Below, piece by piece: positions 41,088 through 50,304 of a stretch of DNA of 64,000 nucleotides. The stretch is taken from assembly GCF_039542035.1 (NCBI RefSeq), contig NZ_BAABHJ010000009.1:1-64000 (forward strand), written 5' to 3'. Every line of letters begins with the position of its first letter. Positions within the stretch are counted from its first letter, which is position 1. This DNA is from Actinoallomurus liliacearum. Its GTDB lineage: Bacteria; Actinomycetota; Actinomycetes; Streptosporangiales; Streptosporangiaceae. The position numbers were made by a program, and so were the translations under genes. Below the pieces are notes generated by a model. The model saw only the letters and a list, made by a program, of their open reading frames with translations. It was not told the DNA's origin and searched no databases.

Positions 41088-42448
41088 CGGTCGTGGTCCT
41101 GGCCGTGGGCGCGGCCGCCCTCCTGCTGAGCCTGCCGTACTGGCTGCCCGGCCGGGTCGTCGCGCTCCGCGTGTGGATCTTCAACCGGGTCAACGGCGAC
41201 GAGGGCATCCCGGTGCCCGGCCCGCTGGTGGACGTGTCCCGGTTCAAGCAGGTGTACGCCGATCCGGCGGCGGACGGCCGCAGCAGGGGCGCGGCCCTGT
41301 CCGACCTGTTCTGGTACTGGCTGGCGCCCGGCCCGCACATCCACCAGGAGCACCTCGAACCCGGGCCGCGCTACGACGAGGTCGCCCGGACGACGCGCGC
41401 GATCCTGGCCATGCCGACCGCGCGGGCGGAGGAGCTCACCGTCCGGTGCGTCGAGCGGGGACTGCGCGGGATCGACGGCACGACGACCGTACGGCTCCGT
41501 AACCTGATGATGCCGATCTGGGCGGAGTTCTACTACGAGGTGGTCTTCGGCGAGCCGTGCCCGCCGGAGGCGCGCGACCTCGTCGTCGCCAACGCCGACG
41601 ACGTGGTGACCGCGCTGAAGTGCTGCGGGCTGCGGCACATGGACCGGCGGGTCCGGCTCACCGACCACCTGGAACGCCGCCTCGCCGACGTACGGCATCC
41701 GCTGCCGGTGGGGCTCTCGGCACGGGAGCGGGCGCTGTACCTGCAGGGCACCTTCTTCAACACCGCGGTCGTGCAGACGTCGGAGGCCATGACCCACCTG
41801 CTGATGGTGCTGGCGGGCCACCCGGACGTGCAGGAACGGCTGCGCGATGCCGACGACCGGTACGTCCAGCGGGTGATCGACGAGACGCTCCGGCTGTACC
41901 CGCTGTTCGGCGTCGCGCACCGCGTCACCTCGGGCGAGATCCGGGTCGACGACCACACGACGATCCCGGCGGGGTCGGTGCTTCTCTTCTCCTATCCGGA
42001 GTTCCATCGCGCCCGGTTCGAGGACCCCGACGAGTTCCGTCCCGAGCGCTGGGAGACGCTGGCGGCGCGGGACGCCGACCACATCCCGTTCGGGATCGCC
42101 GCGAACCGCCCCTGCCCGGCCTGGCACCTGACCCCGATCACGATGCGGGTCGCGGCGCGCGAGGTGGTCCGGCGGTTCGCGCTGCGGACGTCCGCCGCGC
42201 ACACCCGGTCCGCGCCGAACCGGGGCCCCTGCCTGCTGATCCCCCGCGGCGCGGCCGTCTCCGGCGTACGGCCCGCGGCGCGGCTGGCGGTCATGCGCGT
42301 CCGGGATCGCTGGGAGGACGTCTGGCGCAGCGTCGTCCAGCTCGTCCTCGGCGGCTACATGGTGTGGGACGCCCGCCGGCAACGGCTGTGCGAGCGTCAT
42401 TTCGCGGCCGTTGAGGCGGCCTGTCCCGGCACCGGGAGGTCACGGTGA
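41084..42448 (+). CDS. Membrane-anchored cytochrome P450
   Basis: A 454-residue P450 with an N-terminal hydrophobic helix (about residues 2-22, VVVLAVGAAALLLSLPYWL) and a basic flank, unusual for bacterial P450s, which are normally soluble. The K-helix ExxR is E267-TL-R270. The heme loop reads PFGIAANRPCPAW with C344 rather than FGxGxHxCxG. About 110 residues follow the cysteine, twice the usual number, including RDRWEDVWRSVVQLVLGGYMVW. It overlaps both neighbours (ATGA, GTGA). The flavoprotein of the operon may serve as reductant. Substrate unknown. Confidence 0.85.
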   Translation: MTVVVLAVGAAALLLSLPYWLPGRVVALRVWIFNRVNGDEGIPVPGPLVDVSRFKQVYADPAADGRSRGAALSDLFWYWLAPGPHIHQEHLEPGPRYDEVARTTRAILAMPTARAEELTVRCVERGLRGIDGTTTVRLRNLMMPIWAEFYYEVVFGEPCPPEARDLVVANADDVVTALKCCGLRHMDRRVRLTDHLERRLADVRHPLPVGLSARERALYLQGTFFNTAVVQTSEAMTHLLMVLAGHPDVQERLRDADDRYVQRVIDETLRLYPLFGVAHRVTSGEIRVDDHTTIPAGSVLLFSYPEFHRARFEDPDEFRPERWETLAARDADHIPFGIAANRPCPAWHLTPITMRVAAREVVRRFALRTSAAHTRSAPNRGPCLLIPRGAAVSGVRPAARLAVMRVRDRWEDVWRSVVQLVLGGYMVWDARRQRLCERHFAAVEAACPGTGRSR

Positions 42449-43989
42449 AACGACACGCGTTCTGGATCGGCGCCCTGCTGGTCACGGCCGGGGTTCTCAT
42501 GCACGTCCCCGACTACGTGACGGCCCGGCACGACCACTACATGATGGCCGGGATGCCGATGGGCCGGACGATGTCGCTCGGCATGACGCTGATCGTGATC
42601 GGCCTCGCCCTGTGCACGTGGTGCCTGCTGCCCGGGCGGGAGGAGCGGGCCGCCCGGGCGCGGCGCGCCTCGGCCGTGCCGTACGCCGCGCTCGACGAGG
42701 CGCCGCTGTCGCGCGCGCACTGGCTGCTCGTGGTCGTGCTCACGGTCGGCCTGGTCGTCGACACGATGAAGCCGGCCTCGCTCGGCTTCGTGGTGCCCGG
42801 CATGTCGATGGAGTACGGGATCAGCACGCGGGAGGCGGCGACGCTGCCCTTCGTCGCCATCATCGGGACCGTCATCGGGTCCGTGCTGTGGGGGTTCCTC
42901 GCCGACGTCTTCGGCCGCCGGTCGACGATCCTGCTGTCCTCGATCATCTACATCGCCACCTCGATCTGCGGCTTCATGCCCAGCCTCGGCTGGAACCTCG
43001 TCATGTGCTTCTTCATGGGGGCGGCGGCGGGCGGCATGCTGCCCACCGTGTACTCGCTGATGGCGGAGTCGATCCCGGCCCGGCGGCGCGGCGGGCTGAT
43101 CGTGCTGCAGAGCGGGCTGGGCGCGGCGCTGGGGTACCTCGTGGCCAGCGGCGCGTCCACCCTGCTGATCCCGCACTTCGGCTGGCGGATCCTGTGGGTG
43201 CTGAACGCGCCGACCGGCGCGCTGCTGCTCCTGCTGAGCCACTGGATCCCCGAGTCGCCGCGGTTCCTGCTGACGATGGGCCGGGAGGAGGAGGCGGCCC
43301 GGGTGATGGCGCGATACGGGATCACGACCCGCGCGTCCGGTCCCGCGCCCGTGACCCCGCCCGCCTGGTCGTCGTTCCGGTCCCGGCTGCGCGCGCTCGT
43401 GGTGCCGCCGTTCCGCCGCCGCACGGCCACCATCACCCTGTACGGCCTGGGCTGGGGCATCGTGAACTGGGGCTTCATCACGTTCCTGCCGACGTTCCTG
43501 GGCGATGGCGGCAAACACTCGGCGGGCGGGCTGTTGTTCTTCTCCTCCCTGTTCGCGGTGCCGAACACCGTGCTGGCCGCCTACCTGTACGGGCGGTGGG
43601 GCAGCCGCCGGACCATGTTCTGCTACGCCGCGATCACCGGCGGGGTGCTCGTGCTGTTCCCGGTGCTCGGCGTGGACGCGGACCGCGGCCGGGCGCTCCT
43701 CCTCGTCCTGCTGGTCACGCTGCTGGCCGGGGCCGGCGGCATGATCGCGCTGCTGTCGCCGTACTCCACCGAGGTCTATCCGACCGCCCTGCGCGCGGGC
43801 GGCAGCGGTCTGGCCGCGGCCGCGGGCAAGATCGGCGGCATGCTCGGCCCGCTGCTGCTCACCTCGGCGCCCGAGCTGCCCACGATGGCGCTCGTCGTCG
43901 CGGTTCCCGTCGGCGCGGCGGCGCTGGTGCTGCGGCTCACCGGGATGGAGACCGCGGGGCGGCCACTGGTGGAGGCGGAGACGGGTTGA
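42445..43989 (+). CDS. MFS transporter (SV2/sugar-porter-like), likely exporter of the operon product
   Basis: A 514-residue MFS protein. Two extra N-terminal TM helices (about 5-22 and 35-55, with a His/Met-rich loop RHDHYMMAGMPMGR) precede a standard 12-TM core with ADVFGRRSTILLSS and PESPRFLLTMGREEEAARVM. This gives about 14 TMs. The His/Met loop could bind copper. GTG 42445 overlaps the P450 stop. It is the last gene of the oxidative operon; its 3' end overlaps the convergent histidine kinase gene by 53 bases. Confidence 0.88.
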   Translation: MKRHAFWIGALLVTAGVLMHVPDYVTARHDHYMMAGMPMGRTMSLGMTLIVIGLALCTWCLLPGREERAARARRASAVPYAALDEAPLSRAHWLLVVVLTVGLVVDTMKPASLGFVVPGMSMEYGISTREAATLPFVAIIGTVIGSVLWGFLADVFGRRSTILLSSIIYIATSICGFMPSLGWNLVMCFFMGAAAGGMLPTVYSLMAESIPARRRGGLIVLQSGLGAALGYLVASGASTLLIPHFGWRILWVLNAPTGALLLLLSHWIPESPRFLLTMGREEEAARVMARYGITTRASGPAPVTPPAWSSFRSRLRALVVPPFRRRTATITLYGLGWGIVNWGFITFLPTFLGDGGKHSAGGLLFFSSLFAVPNTVLAAYLYGRWGSRRTMFCYAAITGGVLVLFPVLGVDADRGRALLLVLLVTLLAGAGGMIALLSPYSTEVYPTALRAGGSGLAAAAGKIGGMLGPLLLTSAPELPTMALVVAVPVGAAALVLRLTGMETAGRPLVEAETG

Positions 43990-45241
43990 CCTCGGCATGC
44001 TCGACGCGGGGGAACGCGGGCTCGGCGCGGGGGGCCGCGGGCAGGCGTACGGTGAAGGCCGCGCCCGCGCCGGGCCGTCCGTCCACCTCGATCGTGCCGC
44101 CGTGGCCGTCGACCACCTCGCGGACGAGGGCCAGCCCGAGGCCGAACCTGCGGCCCGTGCCGTGCTCCCCGCGGGCGAACCGGGTGAACAGCCGCTCGGC
44201 GTCTCCGGGGTCGAGTCCGACGCCGTCGTCGCGGACCTCCAGCGCGACCACGCTCTCGCTCCGGGTCAGCGTCACCGTGATCCGCCCGCCCGGGGCGATG
44301 TGACCGAAGGCGTTGTCGATCAGCGAGGTGACCACTCGCCGCAGCGCCGGCTCCACGCCACGGACGGCGTACGGCCCCGCGTCCCGGCGCCGGACCTCGA
44401 CGGTGGCCCGGCGGGCCTCGGCGCGGGCGCTCTCGGCGGTGACCAGGTCGTCGGCGAGGACTCCGAGGTCCACCGCGCCGAACGGTCGCCGGCTCTGCCG
44501 GAGCTGCGCCGACAGGAGCAGGTCGTCGATGACCTCGCCGAGCTGGCGGGTGCCGGTGACCATGCGCCGCAGCTCGGTGGCCAGGTCCGCCGGGTCGCCG
44601 CCGGAACGCAGCCGGCGCTCCATGAGCTGCGCGCGCGTGTGCAGCTGGGTCAGCGGCGTGCGCAGCTCATGGCTCGCGTCGGCGACGAACCGGCGCTGGC
44701 GGGCGAGGGCCTCGCCCAGCGGCGCGATCGCCCGGCGGGAGAGCAACTGGCCCACGACCAGCGCCGCCGCCAGCCCGGCGGCCTCGGCCGCGGCGAGCGC
44801 GCCGTAGAGCCGGCGGCGCTCCTCCACCTGGTAGCGCAGGTCGATGGCCGCCTGCCGGACCACGCCTCCGCGGGCCGCCGTCCGTACGACATAGGCCCGG
44901 CCGCCGACCGTGGCCCGTCCGACCCTGGTGCGGTGGTCGGCCGCGACGCGGCGCAGCACCGAGCGCACGGGCAGGTCCGCGGGCGCGCCGGGTGAGGTGG
45001 TCAGGGCGTTCCCGCGCAGCTCGAACAGCCAGATGCAGGGCGGCGGGTGGGCGATGTCGGCCTGGGCGACCGCGAGGGCGAGGTCACGTCGCGCGGAGGA
45101 CTCCTGGCCCTCGATCGTCACGCAGTAGACGAGCATGCCGACGAGCGCCACGACGAGGGTCACGGCCCCGGCCACCTGCGCGGTGATGACGGCGCGGGCC
45201 CGGACCAGCAGTCGCCGTTCGAGGTCCGGGGATCTGGTCAC
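43937..45241 (-). CDS. Sensor histidine kinase (OmpR/EnvZ type)
   Basis: A 434-residue kinase: TM1 about 18-41, an extracytoplasmic region of about 100 residues, TM2 about 147-167, HAMP-like segment, HisKA with H191 in DASHELRTPLTQL. The HATPase has SLIDNAFGH (N box), DDGVGLD (G1), FARGEHGTGRRFGLGLALVREVV (G2) and a Pro-rich tail. It starts 22 bases after the response regulator stop. The last 53 bases overlap the MFS gene on the other strand. Signal unknown. Confidence 0.93.
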   Translation of the reverse strand: MTRSPDLERRLLVRARAVITAQVAGAVTLVVALVGMLVYCVTIEGQESSARRDLALAVAQADIAHPPPCIWLFELRGNALTTSPGAPADLPVRSVLRRVAADHRTRVGRATVGGRAYVVRTAARGGVVRQAAIDLRYQVEERRRLYGALAAAEAAGLAAALVVGQLLSRRAIAPLGEALARQRRFVADASHELRTPLTQLHTRAQLMERRLRSGGDPADLATELRRMVTGTRQLGEVIDDLLLSAQLRQSRRPFGAVDLGVLADDLVTAESARAEARRATVEVRRRDAGPYAVRGVEPALRRVVTSLIDNAFGHIAPGGRITVTLTRSESVVALEVRDDGVGLDPGDAERLFTRFARGEHGTGRRFGLGLALVREVVDGHGGTIEVDGRPGAGAAFTVRLPAAPRAEPAFPRVEHAEVNPSPPPPVAAPRSPSR

Positions 45242-45263
45242 GGCGCCGCTCCCGGTCGTGCGG

Positions 45264-45962
45264 TCAAAGCTCGCCCGCCCGGTAGCCCACGCCTCGTACG
45301 GTGCGGACGACCGTCCGGCCGAGCTTGGTGCGCAGGTAGTACACGTAGGTGTCGACGATGGACTCGGCCGGTGCCGCGTCGAAGACGCGCTCGCGCAGCG
45401 CGGCGCGGGTGTGCACCTGGTCGGGGCGGCTCGTCAGCACGCGCAGCAGCTCGTACTCCCGTCCCGACAGCGTCACCTGAGCGCCGTCCGGGAGGGTCAC
45501 CACTCTGGTCGCGAGGTCGAACCGGCCGGCGCCCAGCGGCAGGACCTGGGCGGTGTCCCGGTTGCGGCGGCGCAGCGCGCGTACCCGTGCCAGCAGCTCG
45601 TCGACCTCGAACGGCTTGACGAGGTAGTCCTCGGCGCCCGCGTCGAGGCCGGCGACCCGGTCGGCGACGGCGCCGAGCGCGGTGAGCACGAGCACTGGGG
45701 TGACGACCGCCCGGCGGCGCAGCCGGACCAGCAGGTCCAGGCCGTCGATCGCGGGGAGGCCCCGGTCGATGATCATCGCGTCGTACGGCCGGCTCAGGCC
45801 GAGGTGCAGGCCCCGCTGGCCGTCGGGTGCGACGTCGACGGAGTAGCCCTCTTCGGCGAACAGCCGGCCCAGCATCTCGCTGAGCTCGTCGTCGTCCTCG
45901 ACGAGCAGGAGGCGGGCCCGTGACGCGGCGCGCGGCTCGGCCTCGGCGATCACTGACAGCAT
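45264..45962 (-). CDS. OmpR/PhoB-type response regulator
   Basis: A 232-residue regulator: receiver with acidic D23/D24/D25, phospho-acceptor D66 (MIIDRGLPAIDG) and VKPF lysine. The winged-helix DNA-binding domain contains LSGREYELLRVLTSRPDQVHTRAALRERVF and VDTYVYYLRTKLG..VRTVRGVGYR. It is the first gene of a two-gene operon with its kinase and divergent from the M36 metalloprotease, a plausible target. Confidence 0.94.
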   Translation of the reverse strand: MLSVIAEAEPRAASRARLLLVEDDDELSEMLGRLFAEEGYSVDVAPDGQRGLHLGLSRPYDAMIIDRGLPAIDGLDLLVRLRRRAVVTPVLVLTALGAVADRVAGLDAGAEDYLVKPFEVDELLARVRALRRRNRDTAQVLPLGAGRFDLATRVVTLPDGAQVTLSGREYELLRVLTSRPDQVHTRAALRERVFDAAPAESIVDTYVYYLRTKLGRTVVRTVRGVGYRAGEL

Positions 45963-46164
45963 TTGTCATCCCAGCGAGGATCTTGGTCAGGGCTCGGGAG
46001 AACCGTAGATCCTGCCGGGTCACCGCCACAAGGGACGGACCCGTCCATCTCGGTCTTCACCGCAAAGGCGCCTGCCATCGCCTGGCAACCCCGCGAACAG
46101 CGTGAAACCGGCATTTCCGCTGTGAGTAACCATGAGCGTTGCCGGATCGTGCCCTTTCATCGCA

Positions 46165-46193
46165 TTGACGAGCCCTTTACCCGCGCTTTAAGC
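46165..46193 (+). promoter_or_regulatory. Promoter of the M36 protease gene
   Basis: TTGACG (46165-46170) and TTAAGC (46188-46193) with a 17-base spacer end 40 bases before GTG 46234. The 271-base gap to the divergent response regulator holds no other gene that I can see. Confidence 0.55.
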
Positions 46194-46233
46194 TCCGCCA
46201 CAATTTGCCCCCATACCCCAAAGGCGGTGTGCC

Positions 46234-49200
46234 GTGCGCACGTGGCGCAGACACGCAAGAGCCAATCGGCTGATCGCAGTGATGTCGGCGGGAGCGCTGT
46301 TCGCACTCGGAGAGGGCGCGGTCGCGGCCGCCCAGCCGGCGGCCGCCCGCTCCGGCGAGCCGCGCGTCCAGACGGAACACCACGGGGTCGGCGACCGTGA
46401 CGCCCGTCCGGGCGGCCGTGCCCCGTCCGGCGCGCAGCGCGACCTGGCCCTGCGGCAGCACGTCGCCGCCCGCTGGAACCGGATGGGCACGCCCGCCGGC
46501 CTGGCTCCGCAGGGGACCACGGCCCTGGCGACCGGCCTGCCCCCCGACCCGGTGACGGCCGCGCGGACCTACCTGACGCAGCACCGCGACCTGCTCGGCC
46601 TGTCGCAGCGGGCGGTCGACTCCCTCGAGGTCGTGGCGAAGAACCCGATCGGCTCCGGCGCCGCCGTGCTGTTCCGCCAGCGGTTCGGCGACCTGCCGGC
46701 CGGTCATGACGGTCTCGCGGTGGTCGGCGTCGCCGACGGCAGGGTCTACCAGGTGAGCTCGACGCTCGCGCCGGACGTCGCGGCGCCGGCGCCGGCGACG
46801 CTCACCGAGAAGGACGCCGTGCGGACCGCGGCCCGCGACGTGCGCCTCGACGCCGGAACCGTGACCGCTCGGGGAACCGCCGGCGACTGGCGGCGGTACG
46901 CGGCCGCCGGGCTGAACGGCACGCAGAGCGTCAAGCTCGTCGCGGTGCCGATGCCGGCCGGCGGCGCGCGCGCCGCCTACGAGGTGTCGGTCAACGACGA
47001 CGCGCCCGACGGCGTGCGGTCCTACACCAGCTACGTCGACGCCCGTACCGGCGAGGTCCTCATCCGTCAGGACAACGTGGACGACGAGACCGACGACCCG
47101 CGATGGAACGCCTTCCCGGCGAATCCGCCGGCCGACTACCGCACGAAGGACACCCGCGAGACCTGGTGCCTGACGAAGGCGGCCGGCTGCGACCGCGTCG
47201 TCGCGAACCCCGCCTCCCCGCTCGCCTGGGACGTCGACCCGGGAGCCGGCGGCACCGCCTCCACCCAGACGACGCGCGGCAACAACGAGTGGGCCGCCGA
47301 GGCGTGGAACAACGCCACCGGCACGGGGTTCAACCCGAACGGCTTCGCCACGCCGCGCCCGGACCGGCGGTACACCTACCCCTGGACCAACCAGTGGTAC
47401 GCCCAGAAGTGCGCGCCCGGCGTCTTCGACAGCCCGCAGCGGGGTGACATCGACGCGGCGGACACCAACCTGCTGGCCATGCACAACCGCATGCACGACT
47501 TCTCCTACAACCTGGGCTTCACCGAGAACGCCTGGAACCTGCAGGACGACAACTTCGGCAAGGGCGGGCTCGGCGGCGACCCCGAGCACGGCAACGCCCA
47601 GTCCGGCGCGCGGGTCGCCACCAGCCTGATCCGGGACAACGCCAACCAGGCCACGCCGCCCGACGGCACCCCGCCGACCACGAACATGTACCTGTGGCAG
47701 TCGATCGCCGGCTCGTTCTACAGTCCCTGCGTCGACGGCGACTACGACATGTCGGTCATCGGCCACGAGTACACCCACGCGATCTCCAACCGGATGGTGG
47801 CGGGCCCGGACAACCGCCTCAGCGGCTACCAGGCCAACTCGATGGGCGAGTCCTGGTCCGACCTGGTCGCGATGGAGTACCTCGCCGCGAACGGCCTGGT
47901 GCCCGCCGGGCAGAAGGAGTCCGTCACCGGCCAGTACGTGACCGGCAACCCGGTGCGCGGCATCCGCGACTACGACCTGGCGAAGAACCCGCTCAACTAC
48001 GGCGACCTCGGCTTCGACCTGACCGGTCCCGAGGTCCACGCGGACGGTGAGATCTGGAACGCCGTCAACTACGACATCCGGCAGGCGTTCATCGACCGCT
48101 ACGGCAAGGGCACCAGCGCTTCGCGCAAGGCCTGCGCCGAGGGACGCACCCCGGTCACCGCCTGCCCGGGCGACCGGCGCTGGATCCAGCTCGTCTTCGA
48201 CGCGTGGCTGCTGATGGCCCGGGGCGACGTCACGATGCTCGACGCCCGTGACGCGATGCTCGCCGCCGACCAGATGCGGTTCGGCGGCGCGAACCAGACC
48301 CTGCTCTGGAACGCCTTCGCGGCGCGCGGCATGGGCTCCGGCGCCGCCAGCAACACCAACGCCGACGCGGACGCGACGCCGGGCTTCGCCTCGCCGAGCG
48401 CGCGCAACGCCACCGTGCGGTTCGAGGCCGTCGACGAGACCGGCAGGCCGGTGCCGGGCGCCCGTTTCTTCCTGGGCGACTACCAGGCCCGCGCGGTCCC
48501 GGTCGCCGACACGGACGCCGCCACCGACCGGCCGGACACCGCGGCCATGGTGGCGGGCCGGTACCACGTCATCGCCCAGGCGCCCGGCCACGGCATGGCG
48601 CGGATCACCGAGCGGGTGACGCCGGGCTCGCACCGCACCGTACGGGTACGGCTGCCGCGCAACCTCGCCGCGGCGGCGAACGGCGCCACGGCGACCGGCG
48701 ACGGCGTCGACCTCGGCGCCCTCATCGACGACGACGAGGGCACCACGTGGGCCTCGCTCGCCGCGGCCGGAACCCCGGTGGCGGGCCGCGCGGTCACCGT
48801 GCGCCTCGCCGGCGACAAGCCACAGCAGGTGCGGCGCGTCCAGGTCAGCGCGCTGCTGCGGCCGGCCGACGCCAAGGACCCGGGCGGCGACACCGGCACC
48901 CAGAACCGGTTCACCGCGCTGCGGTCGTTCAAGGTCCTGGCCTGCACCGCGTCGGCGACCGTCGACTGCTCGAACCCCGCCGACTACCGCACCGTCTACA
49001 CGAGCGCGAAGGACGCCTTCCCGTCCGTGCGGCCCCGCCCGGTCGCGCCCGACCTGACCATGCGGTCCTTCACCATCCCGCGGACCACCGCCACGCACCT
49101 GCGCCTCGAGGTCGCCGCCTCGCAGTGCACCGGTGGACCGGAATACGCGGGACAGCAGACGAACGACCCGAACGTCCCGACCGACTGCACGACCGGAAGC

Positions 49201-49251
49201 GCGATCTCCGGTCAGGTCAGGGCGGCCGACTTCCAGGTCTTCGCCCGCTGA
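46234..49251 (+). CDS. Secreted M36 (fungalysin-type) metallopeptidase
   Basis: A 1005-residue exported protease. The signal peptide is followed by an FTP/PepSY-type propeptide (to about residue 285). The M36 catalytic domain carries the zinc motif H511-E-Y-T-H515 and the third ligand in the downstream MGESWSDLVAMEY (E539). A beta-sandwich region (about 725-800) follows, and a C-terminal discoidin-like domain with GDGVDLGALIDDDEGTTWAS and paired cysteines (CTASATVDC, CTGG...CTTG). GTG 46234 has AAGGCGG upstream. It would degrade extracellular protein. Monocistronic with its own promoter and terminator. Confidence 0.93.
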   Translation: MRTWRRHARANRLIAVMSAGALFALGEGAVAAAQPAAARSGEPRVQTEHHGVGDRDARPGGRAPSGAQRDLALRQHVAARWNRMGTPAGLAPQGTTALATGLPPDPVTAARTYLTQHRDLLGLSQRAVDSLEVVAKNPIGSGAAVLFRQRFGDLPAGHDGLAVVGVADGRVYQVSSTLAPDVAAPAPATLTEKDAVRTAARDVRLDAGTVTARGTAGDWRRYAAAGLNGTQSVKLVAVPMPAGGARAAYEVSVNDDAPDGVRSYTSYVDARTGEVLIRQDNVDDETDDPRWNAFPANPPADYRTKDTRETWCLTKAAGCDRVVANPASPLAWDVDPGAGGTASTQTTRGNNEWAAEAWNNATGTGFNPNGFATPRPDRRYTYPWTNQWYAQKCAPGVFDSPQRGDIDAADTNLLAMHNRMHDFSYNLGFTENAWNLQDDNFGKGGLGGDPEHGNAQSGARVATSLIRDNANQATPPDGTPPTTNMYLWQSIAGSFYSPCVDGDYDMSVIGHEYTHAISNRMVAGPDNRLSGYQANSMGESWSDLVAMEYLAANGLVPAGQKESVTGQYVTGNPVRGIRDYDLAKNPLNYGDLGFDLTGPEVHADGEIWNAVNYDIRQAFIDRYGKGTSASRKACAEGRTPVTACPGDRRWIQLVFDAWLLMARGDVTMLDARDAMLAADQMRFGGANQTLLWNAFAARGMGSGAASNTNADADATPGFASPSARNATVRFEAVDETGRPVPGARFFLGDYQARAVPVADTDAATDRPDTAAMVAGRYHVIAQAPGHGMARITERVTPGSHRTVRVRLPRNLAAAANGATATGDGVDLGALIDDDEGTTWASLAAAGTPVAGRAVTVRLAGDKPQQVRRVQVSALLRPADAKDPGGDTGTQNRFTALRSFKVLACTASATVDCSNPADYRTVYTSAKDAFPSVRPRPVAPDLTMRSFTIPRTTATHLRLEVAASQCTGGPEYAGQQTNDPNVPTDCTTGSAISGQVRAADFQVFAR

Positions 49252-49258
49252 TCCGGCC

Positions 49259-49294
49259 GCCGGCGGGCCCGCCCTCGGCGGCGGGCCCGCCGGC
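49259..49294. terminator. Bidirectional terminator after M36 gene
   Basis: Perfect 15-base arms (49259-49273 and 49280-49294) with a 6-base loop, between the M36 stop (49251) and the convergent murQ stop (49324). A second GC-rich repeat of the same motif follows to 49320. Confidence 0.75.
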
Positions 49295-49323
49295 CCGCGC
49301 CATCGCCGGTGGGCCCGCCGCCG

Positions 49324-50265
49324 TCAGGCCGGGAGATCTGCCGGAGGCGCGGGGTCCGCGTCCAGGGTCGCCAGCGCCTGCCGGACCCGCCCGCCGGACA
49401 TCGCCAGCGCGGCCCGGCACTCATCCGGCGTCACCGCCGTGCGCCGCCGCGCGAGCAGGTAGACCAGCGCGGTCTTCAGGTCGCCGCAGAGATCGATCGC
49501 GGCCGCGCATTCGGCGTCGTCCGCCCCGGTGGCCTGCACGAGCAACTCCATTGACCGGCCGCGGAGCTTGGCGTTCGTCGCCCGCATGTCGACCATGAGG
49601 TTGCCGTAGGTGTGCCCCAGCCGCACCATCAGCGCGGTCGAGAACGTGTTCAGGATGAGCTTCTGCGCGGTGCCCGCCTTGAGCCGGGTGGAGCCCGTGA
49701 TCGCCTCCGGGCCGGTGTCCGCGACGAGCAGGTAGTCCGCGAGCTCCCCCAGTGGGGCGTTCGGGTTCGAGGTGATGAGCGCCGTGGCCGCCCCCGCGGC
49801 GCGAGCCGCCGTCAGCGCCGCCCCGACGTAGGGGGTGCGGCCGGAGGCGGCCAGGCCGATCACCACGTCCGCCCCGGTGACCTCGGTGGCGTCGGCTCCG
49901 TCGTCGTTGTCCTCGGCGTTCTCGACGGCGCGTACCAACGCCGTGGCGCCGCCGGCCTGATGGGCGATGACCACGTCGTCGGGCAGCCCGAACGTCGGGA
50001 GCAGTTCGGCCGCGTCGAGCACGCCGAGCCGTCCGGACGTCCCCGCGCCGAAGTAGTGCACCCGGCCGCCGCCGGCGACCCGCGCCGCGGCGTCGTCCAC
50101 CAGCGCGGCCAGCCGGGGCAGCACCACGGCGACCGCGTCGGGTACGGTGCGGTCCTCCTCGTGGAGCAGGCGGACGAGCTCAAGCGTCGGCACGGCGTCG
50201 AGTTCGGCGGTCCGGGCGTTGACCTGCTCGGTCGGGGACACGACCCGGATTCCGGAGTGGTTCAC
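49324..50265 (-). CDS. murQ: N-acetylmuramic acid 6-phosphate etherase
   Basis: A 313-residue SIS-domain etherase that cleaves the D-lactyl ether of MurNAc-6-phosphate, giving GlcNAc-6-phosphate and lactate. It has VSPTEQVNARTAELD, the SIS phosphosugar loop FGAGTSGRLGVLDAAELLPTFG (with the catalytic Glu region), GLAASGRTPYVGAAL and ITGSTRLKAGTAQKLILN, plus a C-terminal UBA-like helical part. It is the last gene of the minus-strand operon after murR. Confidence 0.95.
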   Translation of the reverse strand: MNHSGIRVVSPTEQVNARTAELDAVPTLELVRLLHEEDRTVPDAVAVVLPRLAALVDDAAARVAGGGRVHYFGAGTSGRLGVLDAAELLPTFGLPDDVVIAHQAGGATALVRAVENAEDNDDGADATEVTGADVVIGLAASGRTPYVGAALTAARAAGAATALITSNPNAPLGELADYLLVADTGPEAITGSTRLKAGTAQKLILNTFSTALMVRLGHTYGNLMVDMRATNAKLRGRSMELLVQATGADDAECAAAIDLCGDLKTALVYLLARRRTAVTPDECRAALAMSGGRVRQALATLDADPAPPADLPA

Positions 50266-50304
50266 GAACGGCCTTCCTGTCTGGGACTCTTTCAGCGGGC
50301 CTCG

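Noticed and set aside
46177..49098. A very long open frame antisense to the M36 protease gene
   Set aside because: It mirrors the GC-rich codon pattern of the real gene, is Gly/Arg/Val-rich low-complexity sequence and has no domain; the plus-strand gene has a signal peptide and zinc motif.
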